NCBI GenBank assembly: GCA_029258955.1 | Contig: JAPDJT010000048.1 | Span: forward strand, 1 to 32,250 | Direction of reading: 5' to 3' | DNA: 32,250 nt | Origin: Thermoplasmatota archaeon | GTDB lineage: Archaea; Thermoplasmatota; E2; UBA202; JdFR-43 | Part shown: positions 7,980 through 16,221 of the stretch, piece after piece | How positions within the stretch are numbered: position 1 is the first letter of the stretch | Layout of the letters: each line of letters starts with the position of its first letter | Notes under the pieces: generated by a model | Databases searched by the model: none | What the model saw: only the letters and a program-made list of their open reading frames with translations | What the model was told of the DNA's origin: nothing | Position numbers and translations under genes: made by a program

Positions 7980-8398
7980 TTAAGTCTTTTATACATCTTT
8001 ACAACAGCTTCAACAGCCTGCTTAGCTCTATCTATGCGCTCTTCAGCCTGCAATCTTGACATTCCCGGGCCTGTAATTCCTAAGCCAACTGGTTTTTCAT
8101 ATTGAACCGCCAAATCAACAATTTTACGGGCTGCTTGTTGCATAACAACTTCATCATGCTCAGTTTCTCCTTCTATAACAGCCCCTAAGGCAACAACTCC
8201 ATCTATGTTAATATCTTGCAAAAGCATTTTAATGGCAAGGGGCATATCAAAGACACCCGGCACTTTTATAACTTTTTCAACTTTTGCCCCCAAAAATTCA
8301 GCATGCTCTTTGGCTCTTTCCAACATCATCATTGTTATATCATAATGAAATTCAGAGACAACAATGCCAATCCTTATTTCCTCCTTTTCTTTTCTCAT
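7976..8398 (-). CDS. ribH: 6,7-dimethyl-8-ribityllumazine synthase
   Basis: A 140-residue enzyme that condenses 5-amino-6-ribitylaminouracil with 3,4-dihydroxy-2-butanone 4-phosphate in riboflavin synthesis. Family marks are [14 protein letters not shown] (substrate-stacking aromatic), [24 protein letters not shown] with the catalytic His, and [19 protein letters not shown]. The length is typical for an archaeal capsid-forming lumazine synthase. An AT-rich TATA-like stretch (aaattaaatataat on minus) precedes the ATG. It is coupled by a 4-nt overlap to the SDR. No other riboflavin gene is in the window. Confidence 0.93.
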   Translation of the reverse strand: MRKEKEEIRIGIVVSEFHYDITMMMLERAKEHAEFLGAKVEKVIKVPGVFDMPLAIKMLLQDINIDGVVALGAVIEGETEHDEVVMQQAARKIVDLAVQYEKPVGLGITGPGMSRLQAEERIDRAKQAVEAVVKMYKRLK

Positions 8399-8439
8399 AA
8401 TTTTGTTATGATTTTTTATTATATTTAATTTTGGATGAA

Positions 8440-10128
8440 TTATTCAATGATTTCTCCTCTTTGGGTAACATTCTTAACCACTTTCTCCACCCTTTCTATT
8501 GCTTTTAGTGCCTTCTTTATTTTCGTTTCTACACCATTTTTTTCATCTAGAGCAAGTTGCAAATAGCCCTTTGCTATGGCTAATGGATTGAAAAAGAAAT
8601 GAGCAGTTCTAAGTTTAAATTCTCTCTCTTTTTCTAAAGCTTCTTTTACTCTTTCTTCTGCTTTTATCCTGTCTGTAATATCTATTGCAATTTCCATTCT
8701 AACTACTCTACCATCTGGCCATGTTATGGCGCGATCTATGCAGCGATACCATCTTTTATTTATCTTATTTTGAAATTCCCAGACATATACTTTTCCGTAA
8801 TTCTTGCCCAAAATTTTATCATTCGTACAAAAGCTACATGGTTCATCCAGATTCTGAAACACTTTGTAACACTTTTTGCCGATAATATTTTCACCAAAAA
8901 GTTCTTTAGTAGTCTTATTTGCAAAAAGAATTTCATATGTTTCTGGATCTGCCACATAAATTGGTTCATCAATTCCTTCGAAGATGGATAGAAGCTGCTT
9001 CCTTTCCTTTTCAAGCTCCTGTTCCGCCATTTTTCTTTTAGTAATATCGACGACGTAGCCGTGATAATGTGTTATTTTTCCTTTTGCATTTTTTCTTACA
9101 ACAGTAAAATCATGAGCCCATCTTACCCTTCCTTTGGCATCAATGATGCGATATTCCTGTTCAAACTGGGTGACACCTTTTTTCTTGTAGACTGCCGATT
9201 CTTCCAGAACCCTTTTTAGGTCATCTGGATGAATAATTTTATCATACATGATTTTGCCACTTGCAAAATCCTCTGCTTTATATCCAAAAACATCTTTTAT
9301 ATTGGGAGAAACATATTCAACTGGGATGTATCTCTTTCCAGCTTTCCATTTAAAAACAACGACTGGACCCCCAATAAATAATGCTCTTTCCTCCTTTAAT
9401 GCTTCTAACAATCTTCTCTTCTCTGTTATATCTCTTACAATACCAAGGGCATGTGGTTTATCTTCATATATTATTTTGCTCAGAGATAGTTCAACAAAAA
9501 TTTCTTTTCCATCCAGCCTTCTCAGTCGTAGTTCATAATTTTTAATTGAGATTTTTCCTGATAATGCTTGCTCAACATCCTTTATTATTTTCTTTCTATC
9601 TTCAGGATGCAAAAAATGAAGCAAGTTTTTATCTTTTATGTCATCAAAGGATTTTGCACCCAGAATATTGAGGAAGGAAGGATTGGCATATACTGGTTTA
9701 TAATCAATAGCAAGAAATATCCCATCTGTGCTATTTTCCGCCAGAATACGATATTTTTCCTCACTCTGTTTAAGCTTTTTTTCCATCTCCTTTTTCTCAG
9801 TAATATCTCTTATAATAACGAGTTCAGCAGGATACCCTTTATAATCTATTATAGCAGCGGTAATTTGTACAAATATTCTCCTGCCATCTTTTCCAACAAG
9901 AGCAGTTTCATATATATCCTCGTCTTTTTCTCCCCTCATGCGTTTTTCATATATCTGAAAAACTTTTTCTTTTTCCTCTGGAGCGATAAATTGTATGAAA
10001 TGTTTTCCAATGATTTCATTCTTTTCATAGCCACCAATTTCAAAAACTTTTGGATTTGCATATTTTATAATACCATCCTGGAGAATGCAAATTCCATCAT
10101 TGGCTTTTTCCACCAGAGCCTCGTACAT
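8440..10128 (-). CDS. Four-PAS sensor with histidine-kinase-like dimerisation tail but no ATPase domain
   Basis: A 562-residue soluble sensor with four PAS/PAC units: about residues 1-115, 120-238, 245-366 and 378-490, each closed by an xxRDITEK-like linker. PAS4 carries a Cys cluster (Cys420, Cys431, Cys434 in KCYKVF...PCSFC) that could hold metal or sense redox. The last ~65 residues form two helices. The first contains [15 protein letters not shown] with His510, which aligns by pattern with the H-box of HisKA (SHELRTPLxxIxGY), but the usual acidic residue after His is Phe. The protein stops there; no N, G1 or G2 boxes of a HATPase domain follow. The same tail ends the sensor at 23555-24964. 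It may act as a signalling hub that receives or passes phosphate, or only as a dimerisation output. Confidence 0.85.
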   Translation of the reverse strand: MYEALVEKANDGICILQDGIIKYANPKVFEIGGYEKNEIIGKHFIQFIAPEEKEKVFQIYEKRMRGEKDEDIYETALVGKDGRRIFVQITAAIIDYKGYPAELVIIRDITEKKEMEKKLKQSEEKYRILAENSTDGIFLAIDYKPVYANPSFLNILGAKSFDDIKDKNLLHFLHPEDRKKIIKDVEQALSGKISIKNYELRLRRLDGKEIFVELSLSKIIYEDKPHALGIVRDITEKRRLLEALKEERALFIGGPVVVFKWKAGKRYIPVEYVSPNIKDVFGYKAEDFASGKIMYDKIIHPDDLKRVLEESAVYKKKGVTQFEQEYRIIDAKGRVRWAHDFTVVRKNAKGKITHYHGYVVDITKRKMAEQELEKERKQLLSIFEGIDEPIYVADPETYEILFANKTTKELFGENIIGKKCYKVFQNLDEPCSFCTNDKILGKNYGKVYVWEFQNKINKRWYRCIDRAITWPDGRVVRMEIAIDITDRIKAEERVKEALEKEREFKLRTAHFFFNPLAIAKGYLQLALDEKNGVETKIKKALKAIERVEKVVKNVTQRGEIIE

Positions 10129-10185
10129 TCTTCTGCTCCGTTTCTTAAGCTTTTTATTTATTATGTATTATGTGTATGTGTGTAA

Positions 10186-10410
10186 ATAATTTAATAATTT
10201 AAATAAATTTTTTGGCCATTTTACATTAGAAGAGAACCACATAGAAAAGAGAAATTGAAAGATTATTTAATTCCTAAAACAAAAATTTCCAATTTGGAAA
10301 TGAATTGGAAAACTCTTCTTCAGTTACAAACACATCTTTTGTAAAGTCATAGATTTTAGCATGGTACTCATTTACCAAAAACAATATTAAGTAGTGTATC
10401 TTAGAAGAAT
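10186..10410. other. Intergenic region between the PAS sensor and the zinc-ribbon/polX unit
   Basis: About 225 nt without a confident gene. It contains the upstream region of the minus-strand PAS sensor (AT-rich, ttatttacacac), a 17-nt palindrome atttccaatttggaaat (10285-10301) and most of a short coding-like frame on minus (separate entry). Confidence 0.4.
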
Positions 10411-10417
10411 GTGAAGT
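10274..10417 (-). pseudogene. Short coding-like relic on the minus strand
   Basis: One frame reads, without interruption, a protein-like string including LVNEYHAKIYDFTKDVF and VTEEEFSNSFPNWKF before TAG (10274-10276). There is no ATG start or promoter. Adding one T to the terminal T run would extend it by VLGIK and a stop. It may be a decayed small gene or a chance frame; I know no family for it. Confidence 0.25.
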
Positions 10418-10503
10418 GTAAAAGATGTGGGTATGAAAAGAAAGAGGAAGGTTGCCCTTGCCCTATTTGTGGGTATGGTGAAATGTTTAGCATTCACTGG
10501 TGA
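10411..10503 (+). CDS. 30-residue zinc-ribbon mini-protein
   Basis: A very short ORF with a GTG start: MKCKRCGYEKKEEG, then CPCPICGYGEMFSIHW. Four of its five Cys form CxxC (3, 6) and CPxC (17, 20) knuckles of a zinc ribbon, with Cys15 extra. It is preceded by an in-frame stop, so GTG is the only start. A TATA-like caatattaa (10382-10390) is centred about 25 nt before the GTG, as expected for a leaderless mRNA. Its TGA (10501-10503) ends 5 nt before the polX ATG, so both are on one transcript. It could be a small nucleic-acid- or polymerase-binding protein, or a leader peptide. The four-Cys pattern makes chance less likely, but the length keeps certainty moderate. Confidence 0.55.
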   Translation: MKCKRCGYEKKEEGCPCPICGYGEMFSIHW

Positions 10504-10508
10504 TTAAA

Positions 10509-12212
10509 ATGAAAAATCAGGAGATTGCAAAAATATTGTATGAAATTGCGGATTTGCTTGAAATAGAAGGAGTTGAATTTAAACCACGCGCATATAGAAG
10601 GGCAGCTCAAAATATTGAAAGTTTAAGCGTTGATATAGAAGAATTGTACAAGAAAGGGCAACTTGATAAGATACCCGGAGTTGGCAAAAGCATAGCAGAG
10701 AAAATAAAAGAGTACTTGGAAACAGGGAAAGTTAGGAAACTTGAAGAGTTAAGAAAAAAAATTCCTGTAGATATAGAAAGCTTATCAGCTGTTGAAGGAC
10801 TTGGACCAAGAATGATCAAAACTTTATATGAAAAGCTCGGAGTTAAAAATCTAGATGACTTGGAGAGAGTTTGTAAAGAAAGAAGACTCCGCCGTCTCAA
10901 AGGATTTGGAGAAAAGCTGGAAAGAAAAATTTTGGAAAATATTCAGCTTGTTAAGCAGCGGCAACAGCAAAGATTTTTGCTTGGATTTGTTTTGCCTGAA
11001 GCAAATGCTATTGTTGAAGAATTGAAACCGTATGTTAAAAAAATAAGTTTAGCTGGTTCTATCAGGAGAAGAAAGGAAACAATAGGAGATGTTGATATTT
11101 TAGCTGTTGCGGATGAGCCAGAATATGTTATGGATTTATTTACTGGTATGAAAAGGGTTGAGAAAGTTTTGGCTAAAGGAAAAACAAAGTCATCAGTTAG
11201 GCTTTATGGTGGAATACAGGTTGATTTGAGAATTGTTGAAGAAGAAAGTTTTGGCTCAGCTTTGCAGTATTTTACAGGTAGTAAAGAGCATAATATAGAA
11301 GTAAGAAAGATTGCAATTAAACATGGATATAAGTTAAATGAATATGGCTTATTTAAAGGGGAGAAAAAGATAGCTGGAAAGGATGAGGAAGAGGTTTATA
11401 AAGCTCTCGGGATGCAATGGATTCCTCCAGAGTTAAGAGAGAATAGGGGAGAAATAGAAGCTGCTTTAAATGGGAGCTTACCAAAGCTTGTTGAATATGA
11501 AGATGTTAAAGGGGATTTGCAAATGCACACAAAATGGAGTGATGGAGCAAATACTATTGAAGAAATGGTGCAGGAAGCAAAGAAACTCGGTCACAAATTC
11601 ATAGCAATAACAGACCACGTGGGAAGTTTAAAAATTGCTGGAGGAATGGATGAAGAAGATGTAAAAGAGCAGGCTAAGGAAATAGAAAAAATAAGGGAGA
11701 AATATGATGACATTTACATTTTCCATGGAGTAGAAGCAAATATAATGAAGGATGGTAGCTTAGATGTTAGCAATAGTTTGCTTAAAGAAGTTGACTTGGT
11801 TTTGGCAAGTGTGCATTCTGCATTCAGAATGGATGAAAAAGAAATGACTAAAAGAGTTATAAAAGCAATTGAGCATGAATATGTTGATATTATAGCTCAT
11901 CCTACTTGCAGAATAATTCAAAAGAGAGAGCCAATAAAACTTGATATAGAAAAAGTTTTTGAAGCTGCTAAGGAAAATGATGTTATAATGGAGATAAATG
12001 CATATCCAGATAGGCTTGATTTAAATGATATTCATACAAAAATGGCTATAGAAATGGGAATAAAGATATCAATAGGAACTGATGCTCACAGTAAAGAGCA
12101 TCTAAAATTTTATGAACTTGGAGTGGCTGTTGCGAGAAGAGGATGGGCAGAAAAGAAGGACATAATAAACACTTATAACATAGAAGAGCTAAGAAAATTA
12201 TTCCAGAAATGA
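10509..12212 (+). CDS. polX: Family X DNA polymerase with PHP domain (PolX)
   Basis: A 568-codon-length repair polymerase that fills short gaps in base-excision or end-joining repair. Order: N-terminal helix-hairpin-helix 8-kDa domain (PGVGKSIAEKI at 56-66, GLGPRMI at 97-103), polymerase core with GSIRRRKETIGDVDIL (183-198; metal Asp194/Asp196) and the third Asp239 (IQVDLRIV), then a C-terminal PHP phosphoesterase with GDLQMHTKWSDG (335-346), AITDHVG, HPTCR and GTDAH. The first His of the PHP DLHxH motif is Gln, as I recall for other PolX proteins. The ATG at 10509 is used (MKNQEIAK, family-typical); the GTG three codons upstream overlaps the zinc-ribbon stop. It lies 5 nt after the mini-protein. 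Confidence 0.95.
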   Translation: MKNQEIAKILYEIADLLEIEGVEFKPRAYRRAAQNIESLSVDIEELYKKGQLDKIPGVGKSIAEKIKEYLETGKVRKLEELRKKIPVDIESLSAVEGLGPRMIKTLYEKLGVKNLDDLERVCKERRLRRLKGFGEKLERKILENIQLVKQRQQQRFLLGFVLPEANAIVEELKPYVKKISLAGSIRRRKETIGDVDILAVADEPEYVMDLFTGMKRVEKVLAKGKTKSSVRLYGGIQVDLRIVEEESFGSALQYFTGSKEHNIEVRKIAIKHGYKLNEYGLFKGEKKIAGKDEEEVYKALGMQWIPPELRENRGEIEAALNGSLPKLVEYEDVKGDLQMHTKWSDGANTIEEMVQEAKKLGHKFIAITDHVGSLKIAGGMDEEDVKEQAKEIEKIREKYDDIYIFHGVEANIMKDGSLDVSNSLLKEVDLVLASVHSAFRMDEKEMTKRVIKAIEHEYVDIIAHPTCRIIQKREPIKLDIEKVFEAAKENDVIMEINAYPDRLDLNDIHTKMAIEMGIKISIGTDAHSKEHLKFYELGVAVARRGWAEKKDIINTYNIEELRKLFQK

Positions 12213-12354
12213 AAGAAATATGGGAAAATTTAGTTAGATTTTAGATAAACCCAGATTTTCCAAACATTATTGGAGAGATTACTCAGATTTAGGTATTAAA
12301 AATGGAAGTATTTACTCATTAAGGTCAAATAGCATAATAAAATCCCATTATTCA

Positions 12355-12363
12355 TTTATATTT
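12355..12363 (+). promoter_or_regulatory. TATA box of the phzF-like gene
   Basis: The sequence tttatattt is centred about 22 nt before the ATG at 12381, which implies a leaderless transcript. The 168 nt between polX and this gene hold nothing else that I can recognise. Confidence 0.5.
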
Positions 12364-12380
12364 CCATTTCATTAAATTTT

Positions 12381-13223
12381 ATGGAAGTGCCATTTTATAT
12401 TGCAAATGCTTTTACAAATAAGCCATTTAAAGGTAATCCAGCAGGTGTTGTTTTAGAAGCTGATTTGTTAAATGAAAAACAAATGCAAAGGATAGCAGCA
12501 GATTTGAAATGTTCAGAAACAGCTTTTCTCATGAAAAGTGAAAAAACAGATTATAAACTTAGATATTTTACTCCTATAAAAGAGGTGGATTTGTGTGGGC
12601 ATGCAACAATAGCAACTTTTTATACTATGTTTAAAGAAGGAAGATTGAAGGAAAAAGAAATAAAAGTGGAGACAAAAGCTGGAATTATTGGCATAGAAAT
12701 TGAGGATAAAATTTACATGGAACAACCTAAGCCAGTATTTAAAGAAGTAGAAATAAATAAGGAGGAAATTGCAGAATCATTGGGCATAGAAGAAAATAAA
12801 ATTGAAGATTTACCAATAGAAGCTGTTTCAACAGGCTTATTTTCCTTAAATATTCCCATAAAAGACTTAGAAACGATGCAGAAAATGAAACCAAAATTTA
12901 ACAAAATAAAAGAAATTTGTTTGAAGCTTGGCGTAGGTTCATTTTTCGCTTTTACTTTTGAAACAATAGACAAAAGTTGTTTTATTCATGCAAGATGCTT
13001 TGCTCCTTTATATGGAGTAAATGAAGATCCTGTTACTGGCACCGCCAACGCCGCTTTGGCAGCATATCTTAAAAAGAATGATTTATTGGAGAAAAATGAA
13101 TACAAAGCGGAGCAAGGTTATGAGGTGGGAAGAGAAGGAACCGTCTGGGTTAAAATAAATGATAAAATAAAAATTGGAGGGGAAGCATACATCGTAATGA
13201 AAGGGAAGATAGAAATAGAATAG
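12381..13223 (+). CDS. PhzF-family isomerase-like protein
   Basis: A 280-residue protein of the PhzF/diaminopimelate-epimerase fold: two similar beta-barrel-helix halves. Visible family marks are NAFTNKPFKGNPAGVV (9-24), the catalytic-region Glu in CSETAF, DLCGHATIA and EDPVTGTANAALAAYL. In phenazine producers PhzF isomerises trans-2,3-dihydro-3-hydroxyanthranilate; most other members, including archaeal ones, have unknown substrates, and no phenazine gene is nearby. The gene stands alone between polX and a gene-poor stretch. The full length matches the family. Confidence 0.9.
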   Translation: MEVPFYIANAFTNKPFKGNPAGVVLEADLLNEKQMQRIAADLKCSETAFLMKSEKTDYKLRYFTPIKEVDLCGHATIATFYTMFKEGRLKEKEIKVETKAGIIGIEIEDKIYMEQPKPVFKEVEINKEEIAESLGIEENKIEDLPIEAVSTGLFSLNIPIKDLETMQKMKPKFNKIKEICLKLGVGSFFAFTFETIDKSCFIHARCFAPLYGVNEDPVTGTANAALAAYLKKNDLLEKNEYKAEQGYEVGREGTVWVKINDKIKIGGEAYIVMKGKIEIE

Positions 13224-13311
13224 GTTGCATACTCACGCAATAATGGCATTGGCAACCCTTTTTCGTTTAAGTTGCAATGTTACTCCTGCAATTATTGCAT
13301 GAAAAAATTTA

Positions 13312-13485
13312 CTATATGACACACCTATTCTCTAAGAAAGAAAAACAAGTAAATTCCTTAGAGATTTTGAAAAATTTGTCATGAAGTGCTAAGACAATAG
13401 TATCATAAATTTGCTCAATTATTTCACTAATTCTAGAAAATAAAGATTTGTCAATAGCTTCCTCATCTATTGCGAAAACAAGCCA
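13312..13485 (-). pseudogene. Decayed coding fragment, possibly of a transposase
   Basis: A 57-codon frame between two stops with no start codon. It reads like protein throughout (AIDEEAIDKSLFSRISEII then EQIYDTIVLALHDKFFKISK). The sequence suits an internal part of a larger protein; lying beside a second relic and a hairpin, an insertion-sequence origin is plausible, but I cannot name the family. Confidence 0.35.
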
Positions 13486-13493
13486 TTAATTAA

Positions 13494-13598
13494 GATAGAC
13501 AATGCGATAAAGGATTCTGGAAACGCTTTCCTTCAAATGCATCAAAGGAAAGCGTTGAAAAATGGCTTACTGCATTTGTAGTTATCTATAATCTGGAG
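13494..13598 (+). pseudogene. C-terminal transposase-like remnant
   Basis: A frame without start codon reading DKGFWKRFPSNASKESVEKW then LTAFVVIYNL. The pattern RF-P-S...S-E-WL-AF---YN resembles the C-terminal end of DDE transposases. The assignment rests on pattern only. It contains the perfect hairpin 13522-13556. Confidence 0.35.
13522..13556. repeat. 12-bp perfect inverted repeat
   Basis: AACGCTTTCCTT (13522-13533) and its exact complement AAGGAAAGCGTT (13545-13556) flank an 11-nt loop. It is the strongest long-arm hairpin I noticed in the window, is GC-richer than its surroundings and lies inside a coding relic. It may be an insertion-sequence structure. Confidence 0.6.
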
Positions 13599-13640
13599 GT
13601 GGGAATTTCTTGGTGGTCCATCCATTACTCCATTACAAAA

Positions 13641-13685
13641 ATTTTATATACCCGATGCAATATTAGATTTAGCTCTTTTGAGGTG
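13641..13685 (+). promoter_or_regulatory. psmB promoter and ribosome binding site
   Basis: The TATA box attttatata (13641-13650) would start transcription near 13671, giving a short leader that carries GAGGTG (13680-13685), 4 nt before the ATG at 13690. This Shine-Dalgarno site fixes the start at 13690 rather than the TTG at 13678. Confidence 0.65.
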
Positions 13686-13689
13686 TATT

Positions 13690-14313
13690 ATGGATAGTAA
13701 AAAAGGTACAACAACCCTCGGGCTTGTGTGCAAAGATGGGGTGGTAGCTGCAGCTGAGCATAGGGCTACCATGGGCACCATGATTGCCCATAAGGTAGCC
13801 AAGAAAATATTCAAAATCGATGAGCATATGTTTTTAACAACAGCAGGATTAGTTGGAGATGCTCAATTGTTGGCAAGATATTTAAAAGTAGAAGCAGAAC
13901 TTTATAAACTTGAAAGAGAAGAAAAAATGCCAATAAAAGGAGCTGCAACCCTTATGGCTAACATTCTCAATCAAAGAAAATTTTATCCGTATTATGTCCA
14001 ACTCATTATAGGAGGGGTAGATTTAACTGGTCCACATATATTTGCTCTTGACCCAGCGGGAGGAGCTATAGAAGATATATATACAACTACTGGTTCTGGC
14101 TCACCTTATGTATTTGGTGTTCTTGAAGACCATTACAAGGAAGGAATGAGTGTTGAGGAAGGCATTGATTTGGCAATAAGAGCAATGACTGCTGCAATGA
14201 AAAGAGACTCTGCCTCTGGAGATGGGATGGATGTTGTAGTTATAACTAAAGAGGGATATAGGGAATTATCCCGTGAGGAAATTGAAGAGAGGAAGAAGAA
14301 ACTTAATTTATAA
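13690..14313 (+). CDS. psmB: Proteasome beta subunit
   Basis: Catalytic subunit of the archaeal 20S proteasome. From the ATG at 13690 the protein has 207 residues: a six-residue propeptide MDSKKG, cleaved before Thr7, which becomes the nucleophile (GTTTLG). The partner residues are the Glu of AAEHRATMG and the Lys of AHKVAKKIF (positions 17 and 33 of mature numbering). SGDGMDVVVITKEG near the end carries the conserved SGDG loop. The Glu instead of Asp at position 17 is also known in Thermoplasma, as far as I recall. It is followed 9 nt later by the FttA gene, an arrangement seen in other archaea. No alpha subunit is in the window. Confidence 0.95.
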   Translation: MDSKKGTTTLGLVCKDGVVAAAEHRATMGTMIAHKVAKKIFKIDEHMFLTTAGLVGDAQLLARYLKVEAELYKLEREEKMPIKGAATLMANILNQRKFYPYYVQLIIGGVDLTGPHIFALDPAGGAIEDIYTTTGSGSPYVFGVLEDHYKEGMSVEEGIDLAIRAMTAAMKRDSASGDGMDVVVITKEGYRELSREEIEERKKKLNL

Positions 14314-14322
14314 ATCATACTC

Positions 14323-16221
14323 ATGCCAGTTGAAGAAATTTTAAGCAAAATTAGAGAAGAAATTAAAGCGGTAATTCCAGCTGATATTAGAATAACAAAT
14401 ATAGAGTTTGAAGGAGCCGAGCTTGTAATTTATACCAAAGATCCAGAGAAGTTTGCAGAGAGAAGTGATTTAGTTAAACAACTTGCTAAAAAATTGCAGA
14501 AAAGAATCGTTGTAAGAGCGGATCCTTCTGTTTTAGTAAGCATTGAAGAAGCAGAGGAAAAAATAAAAGAGCTTATTCCAAAAGAAGCAAAGATTGTCAA
14601 TATATATTTTGAACCAGATGTTGGAGAAGTCACTATAGAAGTGGAGAAGCCAGGAGTTGCAATAGGAAAAGGAGGAGCATTATTAAATGAGATAAGAAAA
14701 GCTATAGGATGGGCGCCTAAGGTAATTAGGGCGCCACCAATGCCTTCTAAGACAGTACAGGACATAAGAAGATACTTAAGAATGGTAGCTGATGAAAGGA
14801 TAGAATTTTTAAGAAAACTTGGAAGGAGATTGCATAGGGGGACTAGCGAGGGAGAGAAATGGATTAGGATAACATCATTAGGAGGATATAGAGAAGTGGG
14901 TAGAAGCTGTACTTTACTATCTACACCTGACAGCAAAATACTTATAGATTGTGGAATAGATGTTTCTTCTCCTGACAATGGCTCGCCATATTTGCACATG
15001 CCGGAAGTTTTGCCTTTAGATTCAATAGACGGTGTTGTCGTAACTCACGCCCATCTTGACCATGCTGGCTTGGTGCCATTGCTCTTCAAATATGGATATG
15101 ATGGTCCCGTCTACACAACTTATCCAACAAGAGATGTAATGGTATTGCTACAAATGGATTATTTAAGAGTGTGTGCAGATGAAGCTAAAAAACCACCCTA
15201 TACTTCAGAGCATATTAGGAAAGAAATAAGAAATACCATCCCTCTAAACTATGGAGATACAACAGATATAGCTCCAGATATTCGCCTTACAATGCATAGA
15301 GCAGGTCATATTCTTGGCTCTGCTATATGTCATTTCCATATCGGAGATGGTTTATTCAACATTGCCTTTTCTGGAGACATAAAATATGAAAAAACATGGC
15401 TTTTTAGCGCTGCAGCAACTCATTTTCCAAGATTAGAAGCATTAGTTTTGGAGGCAACTTATGGAGGAAAGAAAGATATACAGCCTTCTCGTAAGAAAGC
15501 AACGGAGCAATTAAAAGAAATTGTTAAGAAAACTTTAGAAAGTAAAGGGAAAGTTTTAATTCCAGTATTTGCAATAGGGCGCTCCCAAGAAGTAATGATA
15601 GTGCTGGAGCATTTAATGAGGGAGAAAGAAATTCCAGAAGTTCCTGTTTATTTAGATGGAATGATTTGGGAAGCAACAGCCATACATACAGTATATCCAG
15701 AATATCTGAATGCGGATTTAAGGAAAAAAATATTCCAGGAAGGAGAGAATCCTTTAATGGCAGAGATTTTTGAAAGAGTGGATAGCTATGATAAAAGGAA
15801 AGAAATTATAGATGAAGGTGATGAATGCATTGTTTTGGCAACAAGTGGTATGCTAAATGGTGGCCCGGTTATGGAATATTTGAAGGCGTGGGCAGAAGAC
15901 CCAAGAAATACATTGATCTTCGTTGGCTATCAAGCAGAAGGAACTCTCGGAAGAAAAATACAGAAGGGGTGGAAAGAAGTAATGGTTGGAGACAAAGCTA
16001 TAAAGATAGAAATGAATGTTGAAACCTGCGAAGGATTCTCTGGACATTCTGATAGGAATCAGCTAATGAATTATGTTAAAAATCTTTCACCAAAGCCAAA
16101 AAGAATAATTGTTAATCATGGTGAAGAATCAAAATGCCTCGATTTGGCAGCAAGCATTCATAAAAAATTTGGAATAAGTACGCTTGCTATTAAAAATTTA
16201 GAGACTGTAAGATTCAGGTAG
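14323..16221 (+). CDS. fttA: KH-domain beta-CASP ribonuclease, transcription termination factor FttA/aCPSF1
   Basis: A 632-residue archaeal cleavage and termination factor that cuts nascent RNA. Two N-terminal KH domains (about 1-70 and 75-145, with GVAIGKGGALLNEIRKAIG at 111-129) are followed by a metallo-beta-lactamase core with THAHLDHAG (His242, His244, Asp246, His247), HRAGHILGS, SGDIKYEKT and VLEATYG. Next come the beta-CASP insert (IPVFAIGRSQEVM, ATSGMLNGGPVMEYL) and the closing GFSGHSDRNQL and NHGEESK. The length matches the family. It follows psmB by 9 nt on one transcript and its last 8 nt overlap the end of thiL on the other strand. Confidence 0.96.
   Translation: MPVEEILSKIREEIKAVIPADIRITNIEFEGAELVIYTKDPEKFAERSDLVKQLAKKLQKRIVVRADPSVLVSIEEAEEKIKELIPKEAKIVNIYFEPDVGEVTIEVEKPGVAIGKGGALLNEIRKAIGWAPKVIRAPPMPSKTVQDIRRYLRMVADERIEFLRKLGRRLHRGTSEGEKWIRITSLGGYREVGRSCTLLSTPDSKILIDCGIDVSSPDNGSPYLHMPEVLPLDSIDGVVVTHAHLDHAGLVPLLFKYGYDGPVYTTYPTRDVMVLLQMDYLRVCADEAKKPPYTSEHIRKEIRNTIPLNYGDTTDIAPDIRLTMHRAGHILGSAICHFHIGDGLFNIAFSGDIKYEKTWLFSAAATHFPRLEALVLEATYGGKKDIQPSRKKATEQLKEIVKKTLESKGKVLIPVFAIGRSQEVMIVLEHLMREKEIPEVPVYLDGMIWEATAIHTVYPEYLNADLRKKIFQEGENPLMAEIFERVDSYDKRKEIIDEGDECIVLATSGMLNGGPVMEYLKAWAEDPRNTLIFVGYQAEGTLGRKIQKGWKEVMVGDKAIKIEMNVETCEGFSGHSDRNQLMNYVKNLSPKPKRIIVNHGEESKCLDLAASIHKKFGISTLAIKNLETVRFR

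Larger units (their letters stand above)
13224..13640. other. Gene-less region with decayed coding pieces
   Basis: About 420 nt between the phzF-like gene and the psmB promoter without an intact gene. It starts with a sequence resembling the dispersed repeat (ttgcatactcacgcaataat, 13225 on), then holds a minus-strand relic (13312-13485), a plus-strand relic (13494-13598) and a 12-bp perfect hairpin (13522-13556), all described separately. Confidence 0.5.

Noticed and set aside
9568-10185. 205-codon plus-strand ORF opposite the PAS sensor
   Set aside because: Its product is a Phe/Ile/Tyr-rich string typical of the complement of Lys/Glu-rich coding DNA, and the minus strand has clear PAS domains over the same bases.
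10285-10301. Palindrome atttccaatttggaaat as an operator
   Set aside because: It lies about 110-125 nt before the zinc-ribbon start and over 150 nt from the PAS gene start, inside a coding-like relic; no second intact copy was seen, so a regulatory role is not supported.
12213-12380. Possible small gene between polX and the phzF-like gene
   Set aside because: All frames on both strands are cut by stops within a few dozen codons and none reads like protein.
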